Source of the DNA: Catonia carolina
Taxonomy: Eukaryota > Arthropoda > Insecta > Hemiptera > Achilidae
Direction: 5' to 3'
DNA length: 64,000 nucleotides
NCBI GenBank assembly: GCA_035578175.1
Contig: JAQMRL010000003.1
Location: 92,482,469 to 92,546,468 of the forward strand
Shown: piece after piece, positions 54,758 to 64,000 of the stretch
Position numbering within the stretch: position 1 is the stretch's first letter
Layout of the letters: every line of letters starts with the position of its first letter
Position numbers and translations under genes: made by a program
The notes under the pieces: model-generated
What the model was told of the DNA's origin: nothing
Seen by the model: the letters and a program-made list of their open reading frames with translations, nothing else
Databases searched by the model: none

Positions 54758-57451
54758 ATGGAGCAAGTATTATATAAAATTGCACTCTGGAACGCCAATG
54801 GCTTAAGTCAACATATTCAAGAACTAGTCACATTTTTAAACATATACAACATCGATGTCATGCTTTTATCAGAAACACATTTCACTAACAGGAGTTACAT
54901 CAGGTGCAACGGTTATTCTCTATACTTTACTAATCATCCTGATGGTACGGCGCATGGAGGCTCCGCTATATTAATAAAAAATAATATTAAACATTACGAA
55001 CTTCAAAAATTCGAAACACCTTATCTACAAGCAACAAACATTATCATTGAGGACGTGCGCGGACAAGTAACAATTTCAGCGCTGTACTCTCCCCCGCGGC
55101 ATCACGTTACGGCCGCTCAATTTGAAACGTTTTTTGAAAGTTTAGGTAACAAATTTATTGCGGGAGGTGATTACAATGCGAAAAATCAGGCATGGGGTTC
55201 TCGTTTATGTAATCCAAGGGGTAGAACTCTGTTTAATGTTGTACAAAAACATAATTTCGGCTTGTTATCGACGGGTGAACCAACGTACTGGCCAACCGAT
55301 CGACGCAGAATTCCGGATCTCCTCGACTTTTTTGTTACCAAAAATATAAGTCAAAATTCTATTCGAGTAAAATCGGTCCTGGATTTGTCCTCAGATCACA
55401 CTCCTATAATCGCCAGCGTTGGTTGTAAACTACAAAAAAAGAAGACACTCCCTATTCTGTGTAACAAAAACACAGATTGGGCCTCCTTTAAGCGTCTGGT
55501 TGCCGAAAATATAATTCTAAATGTATCATTAAAATCGCAAGACGAGATTGAGGAAGCGGTTGAGCATTTTAATAAGGTAGTGCAAAATGCCGCATGGAAA
55601 TCAACTACAGACGCCAACAAAAACACTCATGGCAACAGTTGTCCTGCTACCATTCGAGAATTGATAAACTACAAACGAAGATTACGTCGAATTTGGCAGC
55701 ATAGCAGACACCCAGATGACAAAACAAGATTCAATCGTGCAGCACAACTTCTAAAGTACACGCTTCTAGAACTGCGTAATCATTATTTCCAAGACAGGTT
55801 GGTTCAATTATCTCCAACGGCAGCTACTGACTATTCATTATGGAAAGCTACAAGATACATAAAACGATCAAAGAAACAAATTCCACCTCTTCGTCTAACG
55901 GATGGAAATTGGGCTAGGACCACAAAAGAAAAAGTGGAAGCGTTTGCGGAATATCTGTCCACTGTCTTCCGTCCACACGACGATGATATCGATCGAAAAT
56001 TAGAAGAAGACATTTTAGAACATCTTGACGCCCCATTTCAGCTATCACCTCCTATCAAATCTTTCACTCCGGCTGAAGTGATAACTACAATCCAAAAGCG
56101 CCTGAGTTCCAAAAAAGCCCCTGGCTATGACCTAATTACCGGTGAGGTGTTGAAGCAACTCCCAAGGAAGGGAATTTTACTCCTGACATTCATTTTCAAC
56201 GCAATTCTAAGGACGGGTTGCTTTCCATCTCAATGGAAAGTTGCCCAAATAGTCATGATTCTCAAACCTGGCAAAGAACCTACCGAAATTACGTCATATA
56301 GACCGATCAGTCTTCTATCCGTCACATCAAAAGTTTTTGAAAAATTACTACTTGATCGTCTAAAACCTTTTTTGGAAGAAAGTGTTTACCCGGATCATCA
56401 ATTCGGTTTCCGTGAAAAACATTCTACGATAGAACAGGTACATCGGATAGTTAACCAAATTCGATATACCTTAGAAAAAAAGGAATTTTGCTCAGCCGTC
56501 TTCTTAGACGTAGCTCAGGCCTTTGACAAGGTATGGCATTTAGCTCTTCTACACAAAATTAAATTAAACCTGGATCATAATTATTTTCCTATTCTAAAAT
56601 CATTCTTAACCGATCGTTTTTTCCAAGTGAAATTTGATGATGAGTTATCGACCTTGCACCTAATTCGTTCAGGTGTACCTCAAGGTAGCATTTTAAGTCC
56701 TTTTCTATACACGCTATTTACAGCAGATATTCCTGTAAATGAACATGTAACAACAGCAACTTTTGCCGATGACACTGCTATTATTGCATCTGATGCCTCC
56801 CCAGTCCACGCTTCTGAAAAACTACAGCAACATCTAAATGACATTCAAGACTGGTGCCAAAAATGGAGGATCAAAGTAAATGAACAGAAGTCTGCACACG
56901 TAACCTTTACGATGAAACGAGAATCATGTTCACCAGTAACGTTTCGCAACAACGTAATTCCACATTCAGATGATGTGAGATACTTGGGCATCTATCTAGA
57001 CAGGCGATTGACGTGGAGAAAACATATATGGACCAAACGGAAACAACTTGGACTCAAATTACGACAACTATATTGGCTTGTTGGGAGGCGATCACAGTTG
57101 TCTTTGGAAAATAAATTGACACTGTACAAGGTGATGATAAAACCAGTTTGGAGTTATGGAATTGAACTCTGGGGCACAGCAAGTACATCTAATGTAGAAA
57201 TATTACAGAGATTCCAATCGAAGTTTCTTCGACTTATATGCTGTGCACCTTGGTATGTGCCTAATGAAGTACTCCATCATGACCTGGGCATACCTACGGT
57301 GGGAGAAGAAATTAGCAGTCGGAGTGAAAGGTATATAACCAAGTTGGACACTCATTCCAATCATTTGGCTATAAATCTTCTCGATGACAATATTGAACAT
57401 CAAAGACTCAAGAAGGCGAGGATATTAGATCTTCCATTCCGTTTCACCTGA
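54758..57451 (+). CDS. Jockey ORF2, endonuclease / reverse transcriptase
   Basis: 897 residues, the enzyme for target-primed reverse transcription. The APE-like endonuclease spans ~5-220: W-N-A-N-G at 11-15, E39, G-G-D-Y-N 136-140, and S-S-D-H 211-214. The reverse transcriptase spans ~440-720: K-K-A-P-G-Y-D ~452, I-L-K-P-G-K ~501, Y-R-P-I-S-L-L ~514, F-L-D-V-A-Q-A-F-D 582-590, S-G-V-P-Q-G-S-I-L-S-P ~638-648 and F-A-D-D 669-672. The thumb and tail contain R-Y-L-G-I-Y-L-D and W-S-Y-G-I-E-L-W-G-T-A. The ATG starts one base after the ORF1 stop (TAAAATG), suggesting termination-reinitiation. All catalytic residues seen are intact. Overlapping frames in other phases are shadows. Confidence 0.92.
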   Translation: MEQVLYKIALWNANGLSQHIQELVTFLNIYNIDVMLLSETHFTNRSYIRCNGYSLYFTNHPDGTAHGGSAILIKNNIKHYELQKFETPYLQATNIIIEDVRGQVTISALYSPPRHHVTAAQFETFFESLGNKFIAGGDYNAKNQAWGSRLCNPRGRTLFNVVQKHNFGLLSTGEPTYWPTDRRRIPDLLDFFVTKNISQNSIRVKSVLDLSSDHTPIIASVGCKLQKKKTLPILCNKNTDWASFKRLVAENIILNVSLKSQDEIEEAVEHFNKVVQNAAWKSTTDANKNTHGNSCPATIRELINYKRRLRRIWQHSRHPDDKTRFNRAAQLLKYTLLELRNHYFQDRLVQLSPTAATDYSLWKATRYIKRSKKQIPPLRLTDGNWARTTKEKVEAFAEYLSTVFRPHDDDIDRKLEEDILEHLDAPFQLSPPIKSFTPAEVITTIQKRLSSKKAPGYDLITGEVLKQLPRKGILLLTFIFNAILRTGCFPSQWKVAQIVMILKPGKEPTEITSYRPISLLSVTSKVFEKLLLDRLKPFLEESVYPDHQFGFREKHSTIEQVHRIVNQIRYTLEKKEFCSAVFLDVAQAFDKVWHLALLHKIKLNLDHNYFPILKSFLTDRFFQVKFDDELSTLHLIRSGVPQGSILSPFLYTLFTADIPVNEHVTTATFADDTAIIASDASPVHASEKLQQHLNDIQDWCQKWRIKVNEQKSAHVTFTMKRESCSPVTFRNNVIPHSDDVRYLGIYLDRRLTWRKHIWTKRKQLGLKLRQLYWLVGRRSQLSLENKLTLYKVMIKPVWSYGIELWGTASTSNVEILQRFQSKFLRLICCAPWYVPNEVLHHDLGIPTVGEEISSRSERYITKLDTHSNHLAINLLDDNIEHQRLKKARILDLPFRFT

Positions 57452-57830
57452 TCTAAAATGTTTAACCATCCTTTTAAGATCAAAAACACAAAATGATACT
57501 ACGGTTGTCAACTATTATTTATTAATAATCTAAATCTTGCTAACTCTCATTAATCTAAAATTAATCATCTAATAAATTTTCTATCATCAGTTACGCAGAT
57601 CATCAGTATCACGTCTTCATTCGCTTCTTTTCACACCTTCATTCACTTCATCCGTATAAAAAAAAGAAAAAAAAATTGTACATCACCAGGACCAAGAAGA
57701 AACCCTTCATCAACTATAACCAAACGATGACTTGGAAGCAACGCTGCTGAGTGCTGTCTTCTTCAAGTTTTATTCATCATCAACACATTTACTGAAAGTT
57801 TTTGTTAAACTGTTTGTAAATAATTCTTAC

Positions 57831-57834
<4 letters not shown>

Positions 57835-57867
<33 letters not shown>
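57835..57867 (+). repeat. Poly-A tail of the Jockey element
   Basis: 33 consecutive A residues marking the 3' end of the retrotransposed transcript. The length and purity of the run support a recent insertion. No AATAAA lies immediately upstream. Confidence 0.9.
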
Positions 57868-57869
<2 letters not shown>

Positions 57870-57870
<1 letters not shown>

Positions 57871-58260
57871 TGCAAGATACCAGTGGTAAAATTTTTAGTA
57901 ACTATACTAATTTGAAAAGAAATACGTAGACTATACTTTTTAAAATGAAAAGACTTCACGAAGAGTTTCTACCAGTTTATTATTCTTTTAGTAAAAAAGA
58001 TCATTTTTAAATGTTAATTAAAATTTAATGAATTAGGTAATCTATATTAAGTTTTGTAAATAATGTGCTTACAGAATAAATTATTTAATAACTTACAGCT
58101 TTATTATATATTTTATTTTAACGATAAATTAAATTACGATAGATTAATTATTAAAGATAAAATTTGTTTTTTTTATTTTTTCAGTGTGAACAAAAATTTT
58201 ATTATTTATGTTTTATTTAAAATGTAAATTCGGGTGTAATTTCCTGAAACTTTTGGATTA
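57870..58260. other. AT-rich stretch, nothing recognised
   Basis: No gene or repeat family was recognised between the Jockey tail and the repeated-motif region. Confidence 0.5.
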
Positions 58261-58295
58261 AAAATTCTTAGGTAACTCTAGGATAGATGGACACA

Positions 58296-59580
58296 GAAGA
58301 GAGATGGCCATCTGGCGGTATTTCCTTGATCTGCTGCCGAACAGCGCTGCAATCAAGTGAGCGTTTGCATTGTCCAGTAGTAAAGTACCGTAAAAATTTT
58401 CGTTACGTTTTTTCGAATAGTTTTGTTGCTAGCGAAGGAAACAGTTTACGTGAACCTGTGAAATTATAATCTTAATTATTAAGATACGTTAATCCGAACA
58501 TTGTTTACATAAGTATTTTCAAATTTCGTGGCATAACCTATTGTGCCGTATTTTTACGTGTATTCATGACCTTAAACTGTTTCTATATGTTTACAGTGGC
58601 GGGAGCTGCGGTGGCCATCTCTCCTCAACAAAGAGTAGAGATGGCCACTTGTTTTTGAGGAGAGATGGTCATATTTGGATTTCTGAAGTTCTCTCCTATT
58701 TGTTGGTTTAAATATCAATATTGTACAAAATATTAAAGCGTACGCAAAGAATCATCCAGTAGTAGTGAAAAATCAGTTGATGCAGTGGTGTTACATCAAG
58801 GGTCCGATTCTCCTGAGAATTTTTCATATCTCTAATTCATCCGTATTGGTTGCGGAGATAACTGCAAGATACGACGTCTAAGGACGAATGGTTTGAATGC
58901 GTCCGATGTAAGAAATGGCTTCATGACAACTCCTCTTATTACGATATTTGCAACCCATACGGCTTGGTTGTTTCAAAATGCTGTAAACACTTCTCTATCA
59001 TTTTGCAATTTTAATTTTGGCTGAACTTTTTTTTAATTTAAAAGTATAATTATTATAAGAACAAATTAACAATTGTAAGAACTAGCTATTATTTTTTTTG
59101 ATATGTAAATAATTATAACTCTTTAATCTTAAATCTATTTTTAATCCAATGACTATAATTCATATTACAAGTAAAATATTTTTCTCGGCATGTTTTTGCT
59201 TTCGGATATTTATTAATTTGGTTTAAATAATGGATTTTTCTAAAAACATGGTTTATATTTTTATGTTATTGATGTTAATAAACTCAAGAATGCCTCAAAC
59301 AATGCTTGTTTCTTAAATTTGGGCCTTATTTTATCTTTTAAATTCAGGTTTTATCTCTCCTAAAAACCAAGGCCACTTTCCTCAAAGCTTAGAAGAGATG
59401 GCCACTACGCATATTTTTCCAAATTACCATTACAAAAAAGATACATAGAATTACGAACACTATAGGCCTACCTTAGAATCTGAAATATATATTAACATTT
59501 CAAATAAATCATATTTTTTTTAAATTTATTATGTTAAAATTAAAGGTTTTTTCCAAAAGGTGACCATCTCTCCTCAACTT
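58296..59580. repeat. Region with recurrent GTGGCCATCTCTCCTC motif, possible TIR element
   Basis: Versions of GTTGAGGAGAGATGGCCAC occur at 58299, 58611, 58637, 58656, 59389 and 59559, in both orientations. The copies at 58611 (inward) and ending 59406 (outward) could be the termini of a ~796-bp element. The pair 58611-58622 / 58637-58648 also forms a 12-bp-arm hairpin. Inside lies a zinc-finger-like coding remnant (58880-58984). No target-site duplication is evident. Confidence 0.45.
58880..58984 (+). pseudogene. Zinc-finger (PHD-like) coding remnant
   Basis: A short open stretch reads D-E-W-F-E-C-V-R-C-K-K-W-L-H-D, then Y-D-I-C and later K-C-C-K. The W-x-x-C-x-x-C-x-x-W-x-H pattern is that of PHD-like fingers found in chromatin proteins and at the C-terminus of many pogo/Tigger-type transposases. 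The frame is short and closed on both sides, so it is a relic. Confidence 0.4.
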
Positions 59581-60002
59581 ACACTAGTATAATGTTTAAA
59601 AAATCTCTGTAAATTTAAATTAATTTTCAATATACGAGTAAATACATGAAATTTATAAAATTGATTCTTTTATAATAAGAAATAGAATACTAATAACCAA
59701 TGCTGAAATGTAAGTTCTGCTATAGAATTTTCTGAATAATAAAATCCACGTCAGATCAGCTTTAATTATAACAAAAGGGATTATTTTTGACGCGTCCAAT
59801 TGAAAATTTCTATAATAAACCGAGTTCTGTTCTGTTTTAGTCCTAAACCAGTCCATTTATGGTACAATACACAATGATAATATGCTTTGCGAACGATGAC
59901 ACATACATATTATTACTCACACATACACATAGACACTTATATAAACTCAATACAAATGACCGTCATAGTGCCGTATTGTAATGAAAATAATGAATTTGGG
60001 GG

Positions 60003-60006
<4 letters not shown>

Positions 60007-60045
<39 letters not shown>
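60007..60045 (+). repeat. (GA)n microsatellite
   Basis: About 19 GA repeats with one AA interruption, followed by a generally purine-rich stretch to 60160. Confidence 0.95.
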
Positions 60046-60639
60046 TGATTTGCAATGACAAAGAAAGAGACGGATTATAGTTGATTGTGAAAAATTAATC
60101 TGAGTGTGATAGAAAGATTAGGTTGGGGGAAAGGAGTGGTGAATTGAGAGGGGAAGGAGAGAAGATATTCACGCTTCTAGTGACGTATGAATGAGTTAAA
60201 TATGCATGGTTGGATGAATCGTTGTTTCCATCGAAATCTCTCCATTACATTAATCTGTTGAATCATTTCACTCCATGAAAACACGGTGTTTAATTCAACC
60301 TGATTCTATAAACACAGAAGAATTTTTATACATAATTCAAGATTTGTAGAAATGTAAATGTCATCTAAAATTCTAAATGAAGTATAAACGCAAATTTTAA
60401 ACTACATTTTTAAAGTAATCGTTTGATTCTAAGTTATAACTGACAGTTCTTAAACGTGAATAATTAATTTACCAGTTAAATGAATATTTATTCCAGTTTG
60501 AAAGATTAACTTTTAAACATTTTTTTACATTCGATTAACTTGTAATTAACTATAATAAAAACATAAGGAATGTATTGACATGAACAACGTAATACCCAAT
60601 GCATTTCTTTAAAACAAAACTCAATTTTTTACCAATTTT

Positions 60640-61172
60640 GAAGCTTATCTTACTTTGAAGCTTATTATATAAAGCTTATCTCCAGCCTGTTTGGATGTAT
60701 GCCGGCCAAATCTATGGAACTGCTAAGGCATCGGTAATTTCAAAAATCCAGCGACTTTAGTCTTAATTTTTACAACAAATTACGAGTGCTCCCTTTTACG
60801 TTACCAATGAGTGTTTGTACAATGACCTCAAAATTCCGTACGTAAACAACTTACGTCGTAAAATTTACAGAAGATTCCGTATGAAATTACCTCATCATAG
60901 CAACAAACTTGTACGCAACCTATACCTACCATACCTTCCCGGAAATCCCTGCAGACGTCTACGCTGACGATGGAGTAGGGACATCATTTTGTAATAAGTG
61001 ATTTCCGATAGTACACACAGAGTATGTAATCTGTTCACAGAACATTTCCAGCTGGAGCCCACTGTTGAGTGGTGATCCTCTAAGTCTTAAAGCGCATTTT
61101 ATTCCATTTCATAATCATCTGATTCACTCGTTGTTTTTATGTACAGTTGTGAATTTTCCTAATAAAAAAAAA
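60640..61172 (+). mobile_element. Jockey ORF2 3' remnant
   Basis: The frame, broken by a few stops, gives L-Y-K-A-Y-L-Q-P-V-W-M-Y-A. It continues I-Y-G-T-A-K-A-S, A-P-F-Y-V-T-N-E-C-L-Y-N-D-L-K-I-P, L-V-R-N-L-Y-L-P-Y-L-P-G-N-P and R-R-L-R-R, stop, W-S-R-D. A 3' UTR with AATAAAAAAAAA near 61161 follows. It aligns end to end with the 44453-44870 fragment and extends further 5'. The frame at 61065-61367 is 3' UTR, not a gene. Confidence 0.85.
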
Positions 61173-61359
61173 TTGAGAACATTAAATCTTTTTCAGTTGC
61201 CAATCAATTCCTTCCACTTTGTTTCCCACACTGAAAAAATTTCGCTCTTCTGGCCTTTCTTTATACCAAGTTCTGAGGTTTCAATCCCTCTACATCCTTC
61301 TACAGCCAGGTGTCTTCTTTTTACTTATATTATTCACTGCAGAATAACTGAAGTAACGA

Positions 61360-61855
61360 ATATCTGAAGTTATTCTTCATGTTATATCCCAAGTACTGGA
61401 GCTATCTACATTTGATGTTATAAATGGTTTCCACGCCCTTCTTCGTTCTTCTGAGAACTTCTACTTTGTTGTTCGAGCAGTTCATGGTATTCTCAAGATT
61501 TGGATCTGATTGATACAAAGATGAGTTTACACGCTCTCTGGTAGTCATTAGAAACTTTCTTTTCAGAACGTAGCTGCTGAGTCCAAATCGCTGACTATAA
61601 CCTTACAGGAAATGAAACTGTATGTTTCACATGTTTCAGTATCACATGTTTCACATGCAGATACTTAATGTTAAGAAATTCTATTCTAACCATTTCAAAA
61701 AGAGCTTTCACTTCTATTGCTGGCTCCAGATTTGCTGTAATCCAACTTCCTGAATACTTAAATTTCTTAACCTGCTTAATAAATTTATCTTCAATAATTA
61801 AGTCACGTCGAATGTGAGTGACTTTATTGATCACCATCACCATAGTTTTCAGTGA
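61360..61855 (-). mobile_element. LINE RT C-terminal remnant
   Basis: The minus-strand frame 61843-61595 reads K-V-T-H-I-R, I-K-Q-V-K-K-F-K-Y-S-G-S-W-I-T and I-E-V-K-A-L-F-E-M. This is the F-K-Y-L-G-S-W-I-T motif following the RT palm. Further 3', after breaks, come V-E-V-L-R-R-T-K-K-G-V-E-T-I-Y-N-I and L-Q-Y-L-G. The central part is deleted. Orientation is opposite to the adjacent Jockey remnant. Confidence 0.75.
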
Positions 61856-61930
61856 GCTAATTATTTTACTTGATACAAAATGACCTAAAATAAGAGGAAA
61901 AATTATGAGAACTTATAGTAAGAAATCTTT

Positions 61931-61966
61931 ATGAATTCTTCATTGATTTATGCATGAAGAATTCAT
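61931..61966. repeat. Hairpin with 13-bp perfect arms
   Basis: ATGAATTCTTCAT (61931-61943) and its reverse complement (61954-61966) flank a 10-base loop. Further GAATTCAT copies continue to 62000, so the surrounding block is a cluster of the same short palindrome-rich word. Confidence 0.85.
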
Positions 61967-62004
61967 TTAATTCTGCGTTAGTAAGAATTCATGAATTTTT
62001 CATT

Positions 62005-63380
62005 AATTCTTTATGACGGGTTATGTTCCTGAAACACCAAATCTAATATTTTAATTTAGTAAATTTTCTTAATGTATTTCCTTCTTAACATTACTGGAAT
62101 TGTATCGTAGTTGTACTACAAGTAAAATAAAAAATATATTCAAAGATATAAAATATATTATTAAAAGTATTTAGATTTATGATTCTGTAAAAAATATTTT
62201 TTAATGATTTGATATGGTACAATCTGAAAAAAGATGAAAAAAGAACAGACGAAATAGAAAATATTGGTCGTGACGAAAACGGTGTCACGGTTGTCACACA
62301 TTACCCCTTACGTTGTTGGTATTTTCATCCCTTACCTATATAGATACAGGCCTACCCACATCAACCCCCATTCAAACTCAATATAACTGCAAATACCGTA
62401 ACTAAAAGAGTGAGTGAAAAGGAGATAGCGATATCCAATCAGACGTTTAACGAACGCTAGCACACGTTTATGCATACAAAATAGGAATATGGTGTGTGAG
62501 TCGAATACAATCTGTGTGGCCTTTAATTACTTTAAATAGAAGAATATATTTCATTCGACGAAATCATTCTGCAGTAAGATAAATTGTTTATTATATAAAT
62601 CGTGTAATATTGTTCGAAATATTTTAGAAATTTATATGTCCATCCACTCTGGTTTATTTAAGTATAGATGTAATAGTAATTTGAAATATTCAAATAAAAT
62701 TTTTAAATTAAATAAGGTGCGTACAACAATTCCTTCAAACTTTCATAAAATTTAAAATTCATCGATTATTTTTTGTACACCCATTCTCTCAGTATATGAA
62801 AACGCTGCCAGAACAGCTTTCAGACTTTAACAAGACCAAGACTGGCAGAGAAAGTTGTATTCAAAGATAAACGGAACGAAAAACTCATACTTTACATTTA
62901 CACTGTCATGAAAAATATATTTTAACTTCGTAAAAATTTCCTCACACAAACACAGTTAAATATCTCAGGATTCACCTAGACATGCGCTTAAATTGAAAAC
63001 ACATTCAGCAAAACTAAAAACAGGTAGATTTGACAGATATAAAAATAATTATACGTTAAACCAAATTTTTAATATTTATACCTGTTTTAAAACCAGATTA
63101 TGAAGCTGGTAAAGTTACACAGAGTAAATCAAACACCTAATCTACTTAGAATTTTCTATCAAAAGTCCTCTAAGCTCTAGCAGCTGCACCTGAGTAGGCC
63201 TACATGACAAAATACCTCATTCAAAGATCTATTTACCTATTTTAATAGTTATTGAAACATTTCAGTCTTGTTCTACTAAAACACAAACCGTTAATAGAAT
63301 ATCTTTTTAGTTATTTAAATCACAACATCTTGGTCATTCGCGAAAAATTTGGGTTAAAGAACCGTAGGTTTGAGCATGTA
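62005..63380. other. AT-rich stretch, nothing recognised
   Basis: No gene, RNA or repeat family was recognised. Confidence 0.5.
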
Positions 63381-63381
63381 A

Positions 63382-63475
63382 TAATTTTTCAGACCCTGGC
63401 TGGGAAACAAACCCGGAACCTTCGTTTTGCAACGTAGCACGCTAAATACTATTAGCATAAGACTAACAGTTCCCT
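63382..63475 (-). mobile_element. tRNA-derived SINE, family 2, copy 3
   Basis: The minus strand has GTTAGTCTTATGCTAATAG (weak A box) and GGTTCCGGGTTTGTTTCCCAGCC (B-box/T-arm region), followed by AGGGTCTGAAAA. The continuation matches 8762-8834. Confidence 0.6.
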
Positions 63476-63502
63476 ACCTTTGATTTGAAAAATATGGCTT
63501 CG

Positions 63503-63895
63503 TCGTTGTTGTTTGAACAACACCCGCAAGGCTTGTTTGAACCTCTAGAGCCTTTTCTAAGTAAAATGAGGAGTAAGGTGAATTTCTTTTGTCTTCCTCA
63601 GAGAGTAAAAGTATGCTTACCAGCATGTCAGGGCTTCCAAAAAGCATCTACTTTCCAACCTGTAAAATGACACCTTCACTTCATTCTCCCTGGGATCTGG
63701 CTGTATAATGAAATTCATTACTCTCAGAAGAGATAACTTTGGTTAATCTCTTTTACACCTCTACCTCTTCTGTTCTTAAATGCTTCAGACATATTGGTTT
63801 AGTCATATCGGTTGGCTGACCGTGTGATAGTAAACAGAACTATTTTTTGTAGCCTTGGAACTAGCAGATCTAGTGCTAAAATATTTTTTTGGGCA
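63503..63895 (-). mobile_element. SINE-like family X, copy 5
   Basis: Inverse of family X from the (AAC)n tail (GTTGTTGTTT at 63504) through the CCTCTAGAG hairpin remnant to GGGCAATAG near 63895. It includes the GATCTGCTAGTTCCA-type 5' segment, better preserved here than in copy 1. The overlapping frame 63485-63670 is not a gene. Confidence 0.85.
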
Positions 63896-64000
63896 ATAGC
63901 TTCATTTTATTTGTAATAAATATTAAGCTGTACAAATTATGTGAACAGTATTTGGTTTTCTTTTGTAACGGTATCTCCACTAGAAATTTTCTTTTAGTGC

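Larger units (their letters stand above)
53106..57875 (+). mobile_element. Near full-length Jockey-clade LINE
   Basis: The element proper is about 53116-57867. The segment AATATTGCAA occurs at 53106-53115 and again after the poly-A tail at 57866-57875 (its first two As overlap the tail), a plausible target-site duplication. Layout: ~220-bp 5' UTR, ORF1 (53338-54756), ORF2 (54758-57451), ~380-bp 3' UTR, 33 consecutive A. Both frames are uninterrupted. Jockey elements are typically 4.5-5 kb with this two-ORF plan, so this copy looks complete and recent. Confidence 0.85.

Noticed and set aside
54311..57403. Additional ORFs inside the Jockey element
   Set aside because: Frames at 54311, 55158, 55396, 55831 and 57203 overlap ORF1/ORF2 in other phases and show no independent motif.

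Overview
The window reads as AT-rich, non-coding DNA from an insect nuclear genome. The evidence is the absence of any recognisable host gene, the very low GC between repeats, and a repeat complement of APE-type non-LTR retrotransposons (Jockey and RTE/BovB-like), tRNA-derived SINEs, and TTAA-flanked or long-TIR DNA elements. Hemiptera is my best guess from the style of the RT fragments, but that is an inference. I found no rRNA, no real tRNA gene, no CRISPR array and no prokaryotic or viral gene cluster.

Only two loci carry convincing long reading frames. (1) 38938-42291 (+) is an apparently intact RTE/BovB-type LINE with one long ORF (endonuclease, reverse transcriptase, C-terminal basic tail) and an (AAG)n 3' tail. 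(2) 53116-57867 (+) is an apparently intact Jockey-clade LINE. It has a gag-like ORF1 with three zinc knuckles, ORF2 with endonuclease and RT starting one base after the ORF1 stop, a 33-A tail and a plausible 8-10 bp target-site duplication.

Around them lie many fossils. Jockey 3' ends occur at 4540-4849, 17105-17420, 18110-18455, 19635-20275, 24905-25340, 44453-44870 and 60640-61172. Other LINE 3' fragments lie at 12911-13320, 14859-15185, 32060-32720, 35700-35945, 37463-38092 and 61360-61855, plus a weaker one near 10.6 kb. An older LINE fragment (5640-6640) sits between two ~420-bp direct repeats.

The short-repeat layer has four to five tRNA-derived SINE families. It also has a ~390-bp retroposon family that I do not recognise, present in five near-complete copies and two fragments. 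This family has target-site duplications, an (AAC)n tail and a conserved run of three hairpins at its 3' end. Further structures are a TTAA-flanked piggyBac-like MITE (8428-9010), a 213-bp MITE with 32-bp TIRs (15290-15502), an element with ~270-300-bp inverted arms (47251-47980), a 106-bp near-perfect palindrome (12431-12536), a 130-bp tandem repeat (36930-37425), and a candidate solo LTR with a TATA-Inr promoter (50228-50794).

The most unexpected signal is on the minus strand at 21798-21845. Two tandem hairpins there match the histone-mRNA 3' stem-loop, inside a 500-bp GC-rich island with no histone reading frame that I can find. The remaining long stretches are AT-rich DNA in which I see no gene. 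All family assignments rest on motif recognition by eye; no database search was possible.
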